Below are positions 1-11,236 of a stretch of DNA of 64,000 nt, in pieces; position 1 is the first letter of the stretch, and each line of letters opens with the position of its first letter. The notes beneath the pieces are model-generated. The model was not told the origin of the DNA and searched no databases. It saw nothing but the letters and a program-made list of their open reading frames with translations. The stretch is taken from the NCBI GenBank assembly GCA_013339765.2, contig CM023456.1, positions 86,289,636 to 86,353,635 of the forward strand. The letters are read 5' to 3'. This stretch comes from Haemaphysalis longicornis (Eukaryota > Arthropoda > Arachnida > Ixodida > Ixodidae). The position numbers and the translations under genes were made by a program.

Positions 1-526
1 GGCAGTCACTCAATTTATTTCACTTATGCACAGTATCTTGAGAGGCCGCGGTGGAGTAGTCGCTGTAGACACAGCGTGCTTGAAATTGTGATTATATTTT
101 GGAAAATAGCGAAGTCGTGCGCATAGCCATTCAGCTGGAATTTATATATAGCCCCAACCGTCACCCGTAAAACGCATTCTATCGCGGCTACCGATCGTTC
201 ACAAGTTGACCCCCATCTCATGAACAACCTTCGCGAGCCGGCCTTACCTCGTGCCTTTCCCGAGGGGCATCGATCGGAGAAGGGTCGGCGTCGTCGGGTC
301 CGACGTAGTGCCTGACGTGTGGCCCGCTGTCTGAGAGGCCTGCGGCGCTGCTGGCGCCGCACCGAGGGGACCGTGTCGGTGGCAGTGGAAGCGGCACTGG
401 CGCCTCCCGTGGTGCTGGCAGTGCGACTGACGACCGCCCGACGTCGTCCCAGCCGAAGACTCGTCCTCGCTTGTCAAGCCGTCGGGAATTTGTTGTTGTT
501 GTTGTTGTTGTTCCTTCACTATATTG

Positions 527-556
527 GCGCATACCCAATCAGGGGATCGGCCCAAA
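527..556 (+). repeat. Recurrent box, copy 1
   Basis: First of eight copies of a roughly 30-bp block. The plus-strand core reads CATACCC, then about six variable bases, then GGGGATTGGCC with small changes. Here it follows a (TTG)n run at 489-512. The other copies lie at 991, 1140, 3969, 4053, 4705, 5721 and 10741, most of them near simple repeats. I infer the end of an abundant tick retroelement or SINE, but I cannot name the family. Confidence 0.6.
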
Positions 557-681
557 CATCAGTCGCTAATTCGAATGAGATTGCTGCGTAGGTGGATGAA
601 TCGAGGAAAACTTAGAAAATTTCGGAAGCTTTTTTTCTTCTTGTGTTTGAGGAATCGAGATTGGAAATTAGTCAATATTGA

Positions 682-770
682 AACAAATAAATAAATAAAT
701 AAATAAATAAAGAAGAAGAAGAACAAGAAGAAGAAGGAGGAGGAGGAGGAGGAGAATAATAATAATAATT
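682..770. repeat. Simple repeats (AAAT)n, (AAG)n, (AGG)n
   Basis: A run of AAAT units passes into AAG and then AGG and AAT units. It explains the poly-Leu, poly-Ile and poly-Lys reading frames here, which are not genes. A second run, of GAT/GATG and GAG units, lies at 926-976. Confidence 0.9.
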
Positions 771-990
771 AAAAAAAAACGGCAATGGATACGTTTGGAG
801 GCTCTGGTGAGGTTCCAGAATAAGATACGAATTAGGTTGTGAATCTTTGGAATTTTCAATGAAGCGACAGTTGAGCTCGTCGTCGTCTTCAAACTGTTAG
901 CCGAGGGAGAGCGAGACGGAGCAGCTTGATGATGATGATGAGGAGGAGGAGAATGATGAGGATGATGATGATGATGTCCCTTTGTGAATT

Positions 991-1020
991 GCACATACCC
1001 AAACAGGGGATCGGCCAAAC
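991..1020 (+). repeat. Recurrent box, copy 2
   Basis: Same block as at 527, here right after the (GATG)n run at 926-976. It ends in the GGGGATCGGCC variant. Confidence 0.6.
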
Positions 1021-1139
1021 CTCAGGTCTTATGTATTTACAGGCTCCTGTAAATAGGCTTGCCACTGTGCACGTTCTTCTTCTTCGAAGAGCGCTAACCT
1101 TGTTCTAAATGGCGATGGTGGTGCTTCCAATTGAAGGGT

Positions 1140-1168
1140 CCATACGCGATGAGAGGATTGGCCGATAC
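1140..1168 (+). repeat. Recurrent box, copy 3 (diverged)
   Basis: A diverged copy reading CCATACGCG, then GAGGATTGGCC. It is followed by AAAGCTTTTTTTT, which also resembles the sequence after the copy at 5721. Confidence 0.4.
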
Positions 1169-1574
1169 ACAAAGCTTTTTTTTAATTACTACCAAAAGGC
1201 TTGAGAACAACGTAAGTACACGCTAGATGTACGGTATAAAGCGCTAAAATACGCCGGGGAAGACAAACACAGACGGAAACAAAGTAATTGAAAACCTGTT
1301 CCACGGAACCTCGACGCGACTCCAGGAATGCCGCACATGGGTCTTACGGTTGCCGCTGCCGCTGCGCCACAGCTGTCGTCAAGCGCTACCGCGCATGTTA
1401 TTCTTAGCGTGATGATCACGACGTCATCGATGCATAGGACGATGACTACTACTAGTACCGCGCAAAGCGATGACGGAACATGTAAATAAACACTTTCAAA
1501 CTTGTACAAATGCGCGGTGATGTGTCCTTCAGTACTCACGTAGAAAGAAATCCTGCATCTTCACTATAGTTCAA

Positions 1575-2680
1575 GCCTTGCGAGGCTTAGTGCAAGCTTC
1601 GACACTTTTTTCCCGCCAGCTTGATGGCTCTCGCAACAACACTAACACATATGGTCTCACTGATGAAGTCGAACTTTTCAGAATCTTCGGCGCCATTCAG
1701 ACCACACAAAGTGCGACCCCCTCTATCACCACCACCAAGTTCCGCGTCGTCACTCCATGTCGCTTTACGGGAACTGAACAGGGCCTTCTCCCCCAGTTGT
1801 ACGGCCACCAACATTCTTTACAAAATCCGAGACATCACTTACCAAGGGTTCAAGATACGCCTGGTCTGGACTCCTGCTCACACTCATGCAGCGGACGGAA
1901 ACGAGTCGGCGCATCATGCTGCCCGGGAATGTTTACACAATCCTCCCATGCTTCCCGCGTCCATCCACGAACAACCTGACCCACAACAGGCATGCGAACT
2001 GGACTGGCAGCAAAAAAACCGTCGAACGGCTTGCCGACGCCTCACTACCTGGTTTCCTTGCTCCTCTGCAGTCCCTGCCAAGAAGTGGAGAAATTTTCGC
2101 CGATAAAGTCTACGCTGACTCAGCCTACACTCCGGACGTCATATCCAACTGGACAACGCCTAGGCCCCCTGCTAGACCTCGCTGCCCCTACTGCGGCAGC
2201 AACAACACACCGAATCTTCTCCACCTCATCTGGGCATGTTCAGCAAGTACTCAACTGACAGCGACCAGTTCCTTACAACGCAAGTACGCCCGAGGATTTC
2301 TGAAGAACATGTTCAGCATGTCAGAAACAACCCCCCAATGTTACAGCAAATTACAGAATTTCGTCTCAAAACAGGTCTCTATAAAGTAGTATCATGGCGG
2401 ATCATCACCCCCTCTCTAGATGACCCCTCAAGCACACCCTTTGTAGCTTCCGAACGGCTCCTTTTGGATACCCGGATGGTCGTCGTATTAGAGTGTCCTC
2501 GCCACTACTTCAACTGTGCATATGGTACCCCTATGGGCGTAACCAGGCATAACGTGCTAAGAGAGGGCTCACAGTGCAGTAAAAAGAGTCACATGAACCA
2601 TCTTCCCCTCCCCTTTTTCCAATGTCCCACAACAGGGACTATTGGCCCCCACCTAATAAAGTCATTCATTACATTTTAAC
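1575..2680 (+). mobile_element. LINE 3' remnant (RNase H and zinc knuckle)
   Basis: This is a decayed non-LTR retrotransposon tail on the plus strand, spread over shifted frames. One frame (about 1750-2100) holds the end of an RNase H domain, with the motif VWTPAHTHAADGNESAHHAA. Another frame (about 2170-2260) holds the terminal zinc knuckle CPYCGSNNTPNLLHLIWAC. The sequence ends with AATAAA at 2656 and an AT-rich stretch. RNase H followed by a CCHC knuckle is typical of I/R1/Loa-type LINEs. The frame breaks mean it makes no functional protein. The 5' boundary is uncertain. Confidence 0.75.
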
Positions 2681-2689
2681 GCGAAAGCC

Positions 2690-3185
2690 ATAGGTGCTTC
2701 ACTCTGCTAAGAAACCATCCTTTTTGTTGTAGCTGACCGTTCAAGAAAATCGCCGCCGCTGTAAAGGGTAGATAAAAAAAAAACTGGGGGAGCTGGCACT
2801 AAGTCCCGCAAGGCTTGAACCCTAGGAAGCTGCAGGATTTCTTTCTATGTCCGCGGCTGCACGGGCTGGGTCACATCGCCGTCCACGCTGTCGTTATCGA
2901 TTAGCAGCCCGGCGCGCCTCTCGGTACGCGGCTTCTTCCTCGGGCAGTTACAGTCATCAGAGGTCGTGACTTCTGCGGGAGAGTTCCAGTTTCTTGAGCG
3001 TTCCGCTAGGGTACTTGCGCTTCAGTTTTCTTCTCGCTGAAGTAACTATCGCCTTATCAGTATTGCAAAAACGGACGATTTTGTGCCAGTGTCATCTTTT
3101 GATCTGACGGAGGCCTTCCCATCACAGGATCTGCAGCGCCGGGACTTGAAGGCGCGACTGTTGGTGCTATTAAATTCTTGGCTGG
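2690..3185. other. No gene seen
   Basis: I see no coding signal. A stretch around 2808-2822 contains, on the minus strand, a sequence like a tRNA box B (GGTTCAAGCC), so an old SINE is possible but unproven. Confidence 0.4.
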
Positions 3186-3189
3186 GGAA

Positions 3190-3951
3190 TTCGAACCGGT
3201 TCTATTGATTGTATTTATTCATCCCTCAAGTTTTGTTGGATTCTACAAAACTGGAAGGTCTCAAGGATAATTTTGCTCCAAAAAAAGCCAGGTCGGGGTT
3301 TCGATTTAGACAATTTAAGGCCGATTGCTCTGACCTCCAACATGATAAAATTAATAGAGCGAATAGTTTTTAAGCGGATGACTTCTTTCATGCAGGACAG
3401 GCAAGAACTCAGTCCTGCTCAGATTGGTTTTAGGCGGGGATGTTCTAATTGTAACGCTCATGTGGACTTAGAGGCGAGGATCCGCTTAGCACAAAAAGGG
3501 GCAATGGTGTCGGCACTAGTGACCTTAGATGTAGCTAAAGCTTATGACAGTGTCGAGCATGGTATCTTACTTAACAAACTAGCGCGCATAAACCTGCCTG
3601 CATACCTTTCTGTTTGGATTAGGGAGTTTTTTGGCTGATCGGGAATTGTTTGTAGGAACGGAGGGCTATTTTCAGGAATATTTCCACGAACTAGAGGTGT
3701 GCCTCAAGGATCGGTTTTATCGCCTTTACTTTTTAACATCCTATGAGTTTAACCTCCCAGATGTAACAACCTACGTTTTTGCGGCCGATGTCGACATTCA
3801 TACGTTATATAAACGTTTGCAGGCCTATTTATCTCTGTTGGATACATGGCTTGACAGCATTTATTTAACGCTAAATGTGTCGAAGAGTGCTCTACTCGTC
3901 TTGGTGGCTGGCTTGGTCTACTCGTCGTGGTGGTGGTTGTGGTTGTGGTGA
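3190..3951 (+). pseudogene. LINE reverse transcriptase fragment
   Basis: A plus-strand fragment of a non-LTR reverse transcriptase. The frame at 3273-3638 shows LRPIALTSNMIKLIERIV, then GFRRGCSN, then the catalytic-block motif LDVAKAYDSVEH. A second frame at 3631-3951 continues the palm with a damaged catalytic box, reading FAADVD where YADDV is expected. One frameshift near 3635 and loss of the catalytic box show that it is dead. It ends abruptly in a GTGGTTG-rich simple repeat, followed by the recurrent box. The clade is not resolved. Confidence 0.8.
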
Positions 3952-3968
3952 GGGTGGCCCATAAAGTG

Positions 3969-3999
3969 GCACATACCCACTCAGGGGGATTGGCCAAGA
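3969..3999 (+). repeat. Recurrent box, copy 4
   Basis: Directly follows the LINE fragment and a GTGGTTG-rich run. It carries the ATTGGCCAAGA ending. Confidence 0.6.
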
Positions 4000-4052
4000 A
4001 GAGTTTTTTTTATTACTAAAAAACCAGATAGGCGATGGTGCCAAAAGAAATG

Positions 4053-4083
4053 GCTCATACCCACTCAGGTGGATTGGCCAGGA
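4053..4083 (+). repeat. Recurrent box, copy 5
   Basis: Lies 84 bp after copy 4, so the two form a short tandem pair separated by TTTTTTATTACT-type filler. Confidence 0.6.
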
Positions 4084-4089
4084 AAGGGG

Positions 4090-4700
4090 CGCTCACAGAG
4101 AGAAATTACAAAGTTATTAAAGAAACACATTTAAGGAATTAAGTAAAATATTAGGGAAATATATACAGAAAAAAAAAACTGCTCAAACATGAGACGTAGC
4201 ATCAGGAAGTGTTGAAAACAACATAAAATAAAATAAAAAAATAAAGGAAAGAAAACATGAAAAGTATGTAGAGAAATAAAACAAGAAGGGAAGCTGGCGA
4301 AGGAGAGACAGTTGGCGGGAAGGCGCTGACAGCAGCGATCATACACGCAGGGATCTTTATGAGGGAAGCCCGTCGTGCTTTCGTGATGACGCGATCGCCT
4401 TTTTCTTCTCTATATTCAATTATAATTTTCGTGGCCTACGTTGGTTTTTGGAATTTTAAATGATTGCTTTCTGCTCGTTAGGTTACGTTAGGCTAGGTTT
4501 TCTTACGCTACATTAGGGGGAGCAATGTAGTGCCAGACGGGCCAATTTCTTTAAAAGCGCCGGGGGACGGACATATAGTAGAGTGGTTATAGCACCGTAG
4601 AACGGCAGTCTAGGTACAGCTTCTCTCAATATTCTTCTCGTACTTCACTTTTTTTCTCTCTCTCTAAAATAAACCGGGTCACAGCCTAATCATTACAGGC
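4090..4700. other. AT-rich, no gene seen
   Basis: AT-rich sequence with runs of A and T and a CT run at 4655-4666. No conserved reading frame is visible. Confidence 0.5.
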
Positions 4701-4704
4701 AGCT

Positions 4705-4735
4705 TCTTGGCCAATCCCCGCGTGGGTACACGCCA
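4705..4735 (-). repeat. Recurrent box, copy 6 (inverted)
   Basis: Reverse-orientation copy: TTGGCCAATCCCCGCG followed by TGGGTACACGCC. With copy 7 at 5721 it brackets about 1 kb of unassigned sequence in inverted orientation. Confidence 0.6.
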
Positions 4736-5720
4736 TGACTTCAGGATCCAACCAACCAACCAACCAAGCCAAGAAAAATTCGCTTGTTACAGGTTACAGC
4801 CAAGGGATAATTGAAATGCCGTGCGACAGAATTCTCAGAAACAAGTTCACAGAGGGAAAAAAGAAACCTAGAATAATAGAGCAAGGAATAAAAGAAGGCA
4901 ATGACGTGCAAGAATATTTTAGAAAAAACTGTGGCAATCTATTTGAATTTTCACTTAAGATCAGGAGGGCAGAGAATACATCCCGGCGACAAAACCCCGT
5001 CTCTGAAGCCCGGAATGTGAGAAGGGCCGGCACTGTGGTGGCAATCCCCAGTCAGTGAAGATCTTCATGGATCCATCAACCCCTATGAAGACGTCGTCTC
5101 AGCTGCGAAAATTAGCGGCGGGACATTAATAATTTATCGATTAACCGCCCCTACTGCACTAACTGAAAAAGGCTGCTCGAGTCAAGCAAGACTTGTTAAT
5201 GCACCTTCTTATGTAGGGCCGCAAAATAACCTCAAGGGAACGTGAATGAAACCATCCAAATAGCCCACAGAATATCAGATGATTGAAATACGCCAAATAT
5301 AATCAAATTAATTGTTTTTTTTAACCTTGAAGGGATAGCATCCTACGAAATCGGACAGCGTTCAGTAAAGCTGTCGGCCGATTAACCTCCACGACGGGGC
5401 CACACAGCTGTCTTCGCTAGAGAGCCGGCCGCTTCGTTTATGAACTATTTGTTATGTGAAAACCCTGCAGCATGCCAGAAACCTAAAAAATTAAGGTAAA
5501 ATTCAATCAGAAGCACAGGAAAAAGCTATCCTAAGGTCCGTCGAAGTGGTGCATCGTCAAAGGCAGGGCCGGAAAGGTCTGAGCAAACGGCAAGCCAGAG
5601 CGCTCAGGCCGAAAAATTCAGCACACTAAACTCAGAAAAAACCGACCAGAAGCCAAATAGATCCCTTAAGGATAGTACAGAATGCACCTATTCTAGGTGG
5701 TTGGTTGGTTGCCTCAGACC
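4736..5720. other. Unassigned interval between inverted boxes
   Basis: A 107-codon open frame at 4735-5058 has no recognisable domain and is lysine-rich by composition. The rest is AT-rich with no motif I can identify. Because boxes 6 and 7 face each other across it, it could be the interior of one repeat unit; this is inference. Confidence 0.3.
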
Positions 5721-5754
5721 ATGGCACATACCTACGCGGGGGATTGGCCAAGAA
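5721..5754 (+). repeat. Recurrent box, copy 7
   Basis: Reads GCACATACCTACGCGG then GGATTGGCCAAGAAGC. It follows GGTTGGTTGG simple sequence. Confidence 0.6.
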
Positions 5755-5866
5755 GCTTTGTACCTAATCAGGATGTGACATAATTTTATTTAGATCTCAA
5801 AATTTAGAAAAGAAAATACAGAACATTTTTTTTAATATGCATAATATGAAAGAATAGTCAGGAAGA

Positions 5867-6224
5867 AAAAAATTGGGCCCATCTCCCCGCGAGGGGGACT
5901 CGAGTAAATGCGTCGCATAGGGGGTGGGTGTATTGCGTTAACGTTTAGTGTTTGGGGAGTTGTGGTAGTGAATGCAGCTTCTTGACGTAGTTTGAATGAG
6001 TCAAGGATATAAGGCGCGTTCGTATCCTCCCATTCTGTGTCGGCTTTGTGGCGCAGTGGGTAGAGCACCATGTACATTGCGTTCCGCCCGCAGGGTCGAG
6101 GGATCGAAACCAGGCGCCGGATAGTATTTTTTTATATATATAGTGTAGGGGGAGGGGTGCGGACTACGACTATGGACGTCAACGCGGGTGACATCGTGAG
6201 TTACTGAAATGCTCTGCATTTAAA
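5867..6224 (+). mobile_element. tRNA-derived SINE-like element, family A
   Basis: Begins with a short GC palindrome near CCCCGCGAGGGG. It carries tRNA-like promoter boxes: box A around GTGGCGCAGTGGGTAGAGC (6049-6067) and box B around GGTCGAGGGATCGAAAC. It ends with GAAATGCTCTGCATTTAAA. Related copies lie at 11831-12210 (minus), 21065-21513 (plus, diverged) and 24536-24865 (plus). The internal RNA polymerase III-type promoter and repeated occurrence support a SINE. I do not know a family name. Confidence 0.65.
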
Positions 6225-6229
6225 ACTGA

Positions 6230-8000
6230 TCAACGCTCAGCTGGCTAGCAGGAAAACCGGCCTGTCGCCGCAACGTAAGAGTGAAGGGCGGACACAACAT
6301 CCCTGTGGCAGACTTCTAGGGCGGAAGCGCCTAGTGACAGAAAGGTTGACTCCGGATGCTTGCGTCGCATTGGGGAAAAGCTGCGGCAAATAAACAGGAA
6401 ATGTTCTATATTTTCCAGTTCGTCGCAGAAAGGGCATTGGGGAGATGGAGCCAGACCAGATTTATAAAGATAAAAATTTGTTGTTTAATTCCATCCTATC
6501 TTCGTCGACGTCGTCATCATAATCATCATCATGACCTGCTGCAACCATCATCATTGCAAAACTGTTGACGTGTTTTAGCGGCACAAATTCTAGAACATTT
6601 TTTTTTCTTTTTAGAACACCGAAATATCGCTTTTAATTAAGGTTTCAAGTCAATCCCATCGTTGTGTGCGTGTCATTCTCGCTGAGACCATCGTCGTCGT
6701 CGCCGGCGTCTTCGTCAATTTCAATCTTCGGCTCCAAGGTCAATCCCTAGCGCCGATATGTGCGAGCAGGTGAAGTCGTCTACCAACCAGAGTACTATTC
6801 CTGCTGCAATGTTATTACCAATAAAAAAGCAGCCCCCCTGGTTGCAGAGGACCCACTAAAATGCCCTGACCACGATTAGGATAGGTCATACCTATCGGGA
6901 GGGGCGAACGAGCCCAATGCATTAAGCCCTACGTGTCACTACATGTGGCAGTTCCGACACCCCTGAAAAAAAAAACGTCCTGTACGATACGCCTTCTTTT
7001 TGTCTGACCGGCTCCCGTCATGCACTAAAGCGTCAAGGCCGCGCCGTAGTCGTGGTACTCCAAGAATAACGAGTGCAACAGTGCATATGGCAGGAATGGG
7101 TCGCTCCCGATGCAGGCTTTGAAGGAACCCACTATTAAAGCGTAAGCCGGAACATACCAGCGTTTCCGGGCGTATCGAAGTGATAATCACCACTCTTATC
7201 TCACAACCACCCAAGAAAACCGATAATGACACGCTCCAACCAATGCAATTAACGCGGTCTCCCTCATTGCCCCTTGCTGCGGTGCCAACGCAGCCGGTAC
7301 TATTGCCAAATAAAGAATGGCAATAGCATAGAACAAATAACAGTACCGTAATATCGCCTGAAGGCCCACATATCTGAACAGGGCTCAGTGAAGGGCTCCG
7401 TCTTTTTAGGGACAGCTAGCCAGACTTCGTTCTGTTCTGTAAGCCGTCCCTTTAGCTGGAAGCTCGGCCCAGCTGGCGAAGATAAACTCCCGCCTTCACA
7501 AAAAGAACACGCACGTTCATTTTTATTTCTATTGTAAAAAAAATTCTGGACAGTAGTGTCCTTGTGTTTTGTATTATGCTGAGTCACAGGAGAGGCATCA
7601 AAGTAACACAGAGATAGTGAGTAAGCAGAATGTACGGGGAAGTGGAAGCAAGTCAGAAAAAAACGCTTTCTTTTAATGCCACAATAACTGAAGGTCGCCT
7701 TGTCTTAGCGTCTGGTCTGTTCTCAGAAATATAAAATGTGTATACGTTTGGGAAACTCAAAGAACAAGTTCCCTATCTTCTTCCTTCTCTTTCTCCATGT
7801 TTACGCACAGTGGTCAGACGCACCAGCCAGAACGCGGGATTTTGTGCATCAAGCCAAGTGCTACCCTGACGTAACACAAGACCTCATCTGCTGCCTTGTT
7901 TCAGTGTGAATATCTGTCGACTAAATGCGCATTAACGCTGGAACAGGCGGTAGGAGCCCGCACTCGCAATGTACCGCCAGGCTCGCAGGATCCGCGTTCT
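6230..8000. other. No gene seen
   Basis: About 1.8 kb without a recognisable domain, repeat family or splice-flanked exon. Open frames on both strands are below 100 codons and look like chance. Confidence 0.45.
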
Positions 8001-8109
8001 ACGTGCTTACCAAACGTCGCCCAATACGTGAAGGGCAATAAAATGCAATAAATTCGTCAGCAAGGGCGATTCCTGCCCAAATAGGAGAAAAACAAGCCGA
8101 AGACCAATC

Positions 8110-8392
8110 AGGTTGCGCCAGCGTTCATTCGTCTTTTTCTTCGTCGCTTCTTGCTCCCCGGCGCGCGCTCCAGCTGCCACGCGCAGCCCCGCTTCGGCCA
8201 GTGCTGCGTCGTCGTCTTCCTCGCCAGCTCGCGCCACTCCCGGGAAGCTTCCAGAAGCTCGGGGCCAGTCGTGCGCCAGAGCGTGCGCAGGAGCAGAGCG
8301 AGCCACACGCGCCAGCCCAGGCCCGGGTCAGATCAGATCGCGCTGGTCGCGCAGAGCGGTAGCACGCAAGCTTCCAGAGCTCCTCGAGGACC
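8110..8392 (+). promoter_or_regulatory. CpG-rich 5' region of the Ig/EB gene
   Basis: Base composition shifts sharply from the AT-balanced flank to CpG-rich sequence about 280 bp before the start codon at 8393. It probably holds the promoter and 5' untranslated region. I see no convincing TATA box, and the transcription start is not determinable by reading. Confidence 0.35.
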
Positions 8393-10016
8393 ATGGCCGC
8401 CCTGCGCCTCACGCTGGCTGGCCTGTGCCTGGCCCTGGCAGTGCGGGCCGACTTTCAGGAGGATCGATTTCGGCTCCACGACGCCGGGGGCTTCCGGCCT
8501 GCGGTTCCTTACGGCGCCGACCGGCAGCGGCCCGAGAATTCGTTCCGTCGCTCGCCCGTGCACCAGCTAAGCCTCGCCGAACCATCGAACGGCCCGGCTG
8601 ACGTGGCCAAGAACGCGGCCGCCCCCGCCTCGGGCGCCGCCTCTGGAGCTGGACTGGGCGCCCCGGCCGCCGCTCCGGTCCCGGCCGTCGCCGCCAATGC
8701 TAGCGGACCTTCCTCGTTCAGCGCCGCCGCCGCCGCGCACCCGGTCTTCGGCATGGAGGAGCTTCCCGGCGCCGCCGACTCCGGGTCGCCGAGGCAGCTT
8801 CTGGAGCAGGACGTCGGCAAGCTGCAGCGCCGTAAGTTCCGCATGCGCCACCGCAAGAGCCTGCGGGAGCGCAAGGCGCGTAGGCTTCAGAAGCTTGTGG
8901 ACGACGAGATGGGATCCGCAGGTGTGGCCCAGGAAGCGTACGCCCAGCAGCGGCCGGAGCAGCAGCCTGCCGCCCCTGAAATGGTCGCCGCCGCGTCGGG
9001 CGCCGCCAGCGCGCGGCTGGAGGCCCTGGCCGGACTCAAGGTGGAGTACGCGCGCGCCTACATTGCAGCCGAAGAGCCCGAGGCCGACTCCGGCCCCATG
9101 GAGCTGCTCTGCACGGTCGGCTTCAAGGACTACGCGAGCATCACCTGGACCGTGAACGGCCGCCCCCTGGAGAACTTCATCGACCGCTCCACCCTGACGA
9201 CCACCAAGAACGACGTCCCGGTCAAGGTCTCGAAGATCACCATCAACCAGCTTGAGCGGCTGCCCTCGGACAACGGCAAGTTCATCTTCGAGTGCACCGC
9301 CCTGGTGGACGCGCAGGTGACCAAGGCCACGATCGCCCTGGGCTCCATCATCGAGGACAGCTGCCAGACGAACGCGCAGTGCGAGCCGCGCGGCGCCTCG
9401 TGCAGCGAGGGACGCTGCCTCTGCAAGCCTTCGCAGCCCGTGAGCCTCAAGTCCAAGCACCTGACCTGCCGCGCCTGCCGCCGGCCTGGGCTGGCCCTGC
9501 GACTACTCCGAGCAGTGCGTGTTCGCCCAGCCGAACGCCGTGTGCACCGACCGCCTGGTCTGCGACTGCGCCCTGGGCTTCGTCCGCTCCCTGGACGGCA
9601 AGACCTGCGACAAGCTGACCGCCACCAACCTCATCGGGCAGCCCTGCAAGGCGAACGCCGACTGCCACGCGGCCGGGGCCGCCTGCCTCAAGGACGTCTG
9701 CGCGTGCGCCAACAACACCTTGGAGCGGAACGGGCTCTGCCTGCCCGAGGAGCAGGCCAAGATGGGCGCCGTGGGCGGCGTGCGCGGACCCAACTTCCTG
9801 GGCGCCGATGACGGCATCAAGACCATCCAGAACGACACTCGCTACACCCTGGCCGCGGCCATGATCAACGAGGCTGGCGACAAAAAGGAATCCACCGCCT
9901 CGCCCGTCCAGCTCGGGGTGCCCGTCCACAGCGCTGCTGCGCCCGGCCTCGGCGCCCGCGCCGCTGCCCTCGCCGGCGCTTTCGCCGTCGCCGCCGCCCT
10001 GCTCGGGGGCCGCTGA
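8393..10016 (+). CDS. Ig-like and EB/EGF-module secreted or GPI-anchored protein, frameshifted
   Basis: About 540 residues if the frameshift is bridged. The start ATG at 8393 has a good context (GACCATGG). Residues 1-20 form a signal peptide. About 60-120 is Ala/Pro/Gly-rich. About 145-167 is strongly basic with dibasic sites that a furin-type protease could cut. About 215-317 is an Ig-like domain: Cys240, Trp252, and Cys301 in DNGKFIFEC. Cysteine-rich modules follow, including GWPCDYSEQC and GQPCKANADC. The C-terminus is Ala-rich and hydrophobic, like a GPI signal. The reading frame moves by one base between about 9468 and 9485, inside a GC-rich run; cysteine spacing continues perfectly in the second frame, so this is an assembly error or a recent lesion. 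AATAAA lies 25 bases after the stop. With no introns, a retrogene is possible. I do not recognise an ortholog. A role in adhesion or extracellular binding is inferred from domains only. Confidence 0.8.
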
Positions 10017-10041
10017 GCTCTTCCCCCGCCTCCAAGCCGCA

Positions 10042-10047
10042 AATAAA
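10042..10047 (+). other. Polyadenylation signal of the Ig/EB gene
   Basis: AATAAA 25 bases after the stop codon that ends at 10016. A very short 3' untranslated region is implied. Confidence 0.7.
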
Positions 10048-10149
10048 GATCTCGCGGCCGCCACCAGCCTTTGTCCCTTCTTTCGCGGCCGCCGTCGGCA
10101 GGACTGCATTCTCTTGCGCCTGCCCGCCACAAACCTTAATATACTCGGA

Positions 10150-10735
10150 AACACATCTTTTCATGATATTTTAAATGGAGGCGCGACTGGATAGACTTGA
10201 CACGTAGCCGCTGTTCCCGGGTACTCGAGAATTCCATTGGGCCTCCCGGTACTCTGGAGGCAAAGGGAAGCGCACCTGGACAAAGTAGAAAAAATACAAT
10301 TTTTTTCGTTATACTCTCGAATGGGAACCAAGCGATCGCTTCGTTAAAGTAACCCCTTGAACTGTTTTAAGCTTGAAAGCCTGTAAACACCCTTCCTGGA
10401 CACGCGCCAGAAAAAGCCCTGCCGACCCGCCCCTAGCTCGTGCAGTTAGGACTTTTTTTCTTGCCAGTTCATTCAGACGGGCAAGCTTGTGAATGAAAGA
10501 AGCTAAAATAACGTGGCGTACTTAAATAAGTTTAGACACGCCCAACGTCATCGTTGTTGCCACACTGTTCACCTGTCAGCACTGCCGCCACCATATTCAT
10601 ACAAAAAGTACAAAGAAGACACCAAGACTCACCTTTGCTGTCTCACATGTAAAACTGAGGAGACAGAAAAGGTGAGGCTTTTCAAGAGATTTAGATTTCC
10701 TTTATACAGTTTAATAACGTTTATTTCTATACTTT
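10150..10735. other. No gene seen
   Basis: Mixed-composition sequence without recognisable coding or repeat structure. Confidence 0.4.
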
Positions 10736-10740
10736 TGATG

Positions 10741-10770
10741 TTTGGCCGATCCCCTATTCGGGAATGTGCC
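10741..10770 (-). repeat. Recurrent box, copy 8 (inverted)
   Basis: Reads TTGGCCGATCCCC then TTCGGGAATGTGCC. It is followed by (AG)n and (GGA)n runs at 10811-10866, again pairing the box with simple repeats. Confidence 0.55.
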
Positions 10771-11065
10771 GGGCATTATAATCCTCATCATCACTTTAGC
10801 ATGCAGAAATAGAGAGAGAGAGAAGAAAAAAGAGAAGAATAAGGGAAGGAGGAGGAGGAGGAGAATGTGCCAGTGGCCCATAAAACAGAAACTGGCGGCT
10901 ATTCGCCAGGGTTCAGACTGTTGCCGCAACTGTCGTAAAACTTTAGAAAACGACATCATTTCACCTCTCAGCCAACCAAACTGCGTGACGTGCCGTTTTT
11001 TTACGTCCATAGATCACCATACGGCTTTTACGTCGGCAGTCTGAACATAGCCTAACGCTTTAAAA

Positions 11066-11236
11066 TAGCGAGTTTTGGCTGACCGTTTTCGACGGTCCGC
11101 TCCGCTCCGGTAGCGAGCGGGAGCGCCATTGCGCATGCGTGGCGCGCTTGGCGGTGAACGGCATTGGCTCCGGCTGCGCTGAGCGAGCCGCCGGTACCAA
11201 AGTGGACCGTCGAAAACGGTCATCTAAAACTCGCTA
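11066..11236. mobile_element. 171-bp MITE with 33-bp inverted ends
   Basis: The left arm (11066-11098) and right arm (11204-11236) are near-perfect reverse complements containing CCGTTTTCGACGGTCC. The outermost bases on both sides are TA, consistent with a TA target duplication as in Tc1/mariner-type elements. There is no coding capacity. Confidence 0.75.

Noticed and set aside
218..555. Gln-rich minus-strand frames as a gene
   Set aside because: The Gln run is the (TTG)n tract and the frame start lies in the recurrent box.
6040..6120. Possible true tRNA gene
   Set aside because: The same tRNA-like segment recurs in at least three other places within a longer repeat and does not fold as a full cloverleaf by eye.
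8567..9460. 297-codon minus-strand open frame
   Set aside because: It is the antisense shadow of the GC-rich Ig/EB gene. The plus strand shows a signal peptide, Ig motif and cysteine modules; the minus strand shows none.
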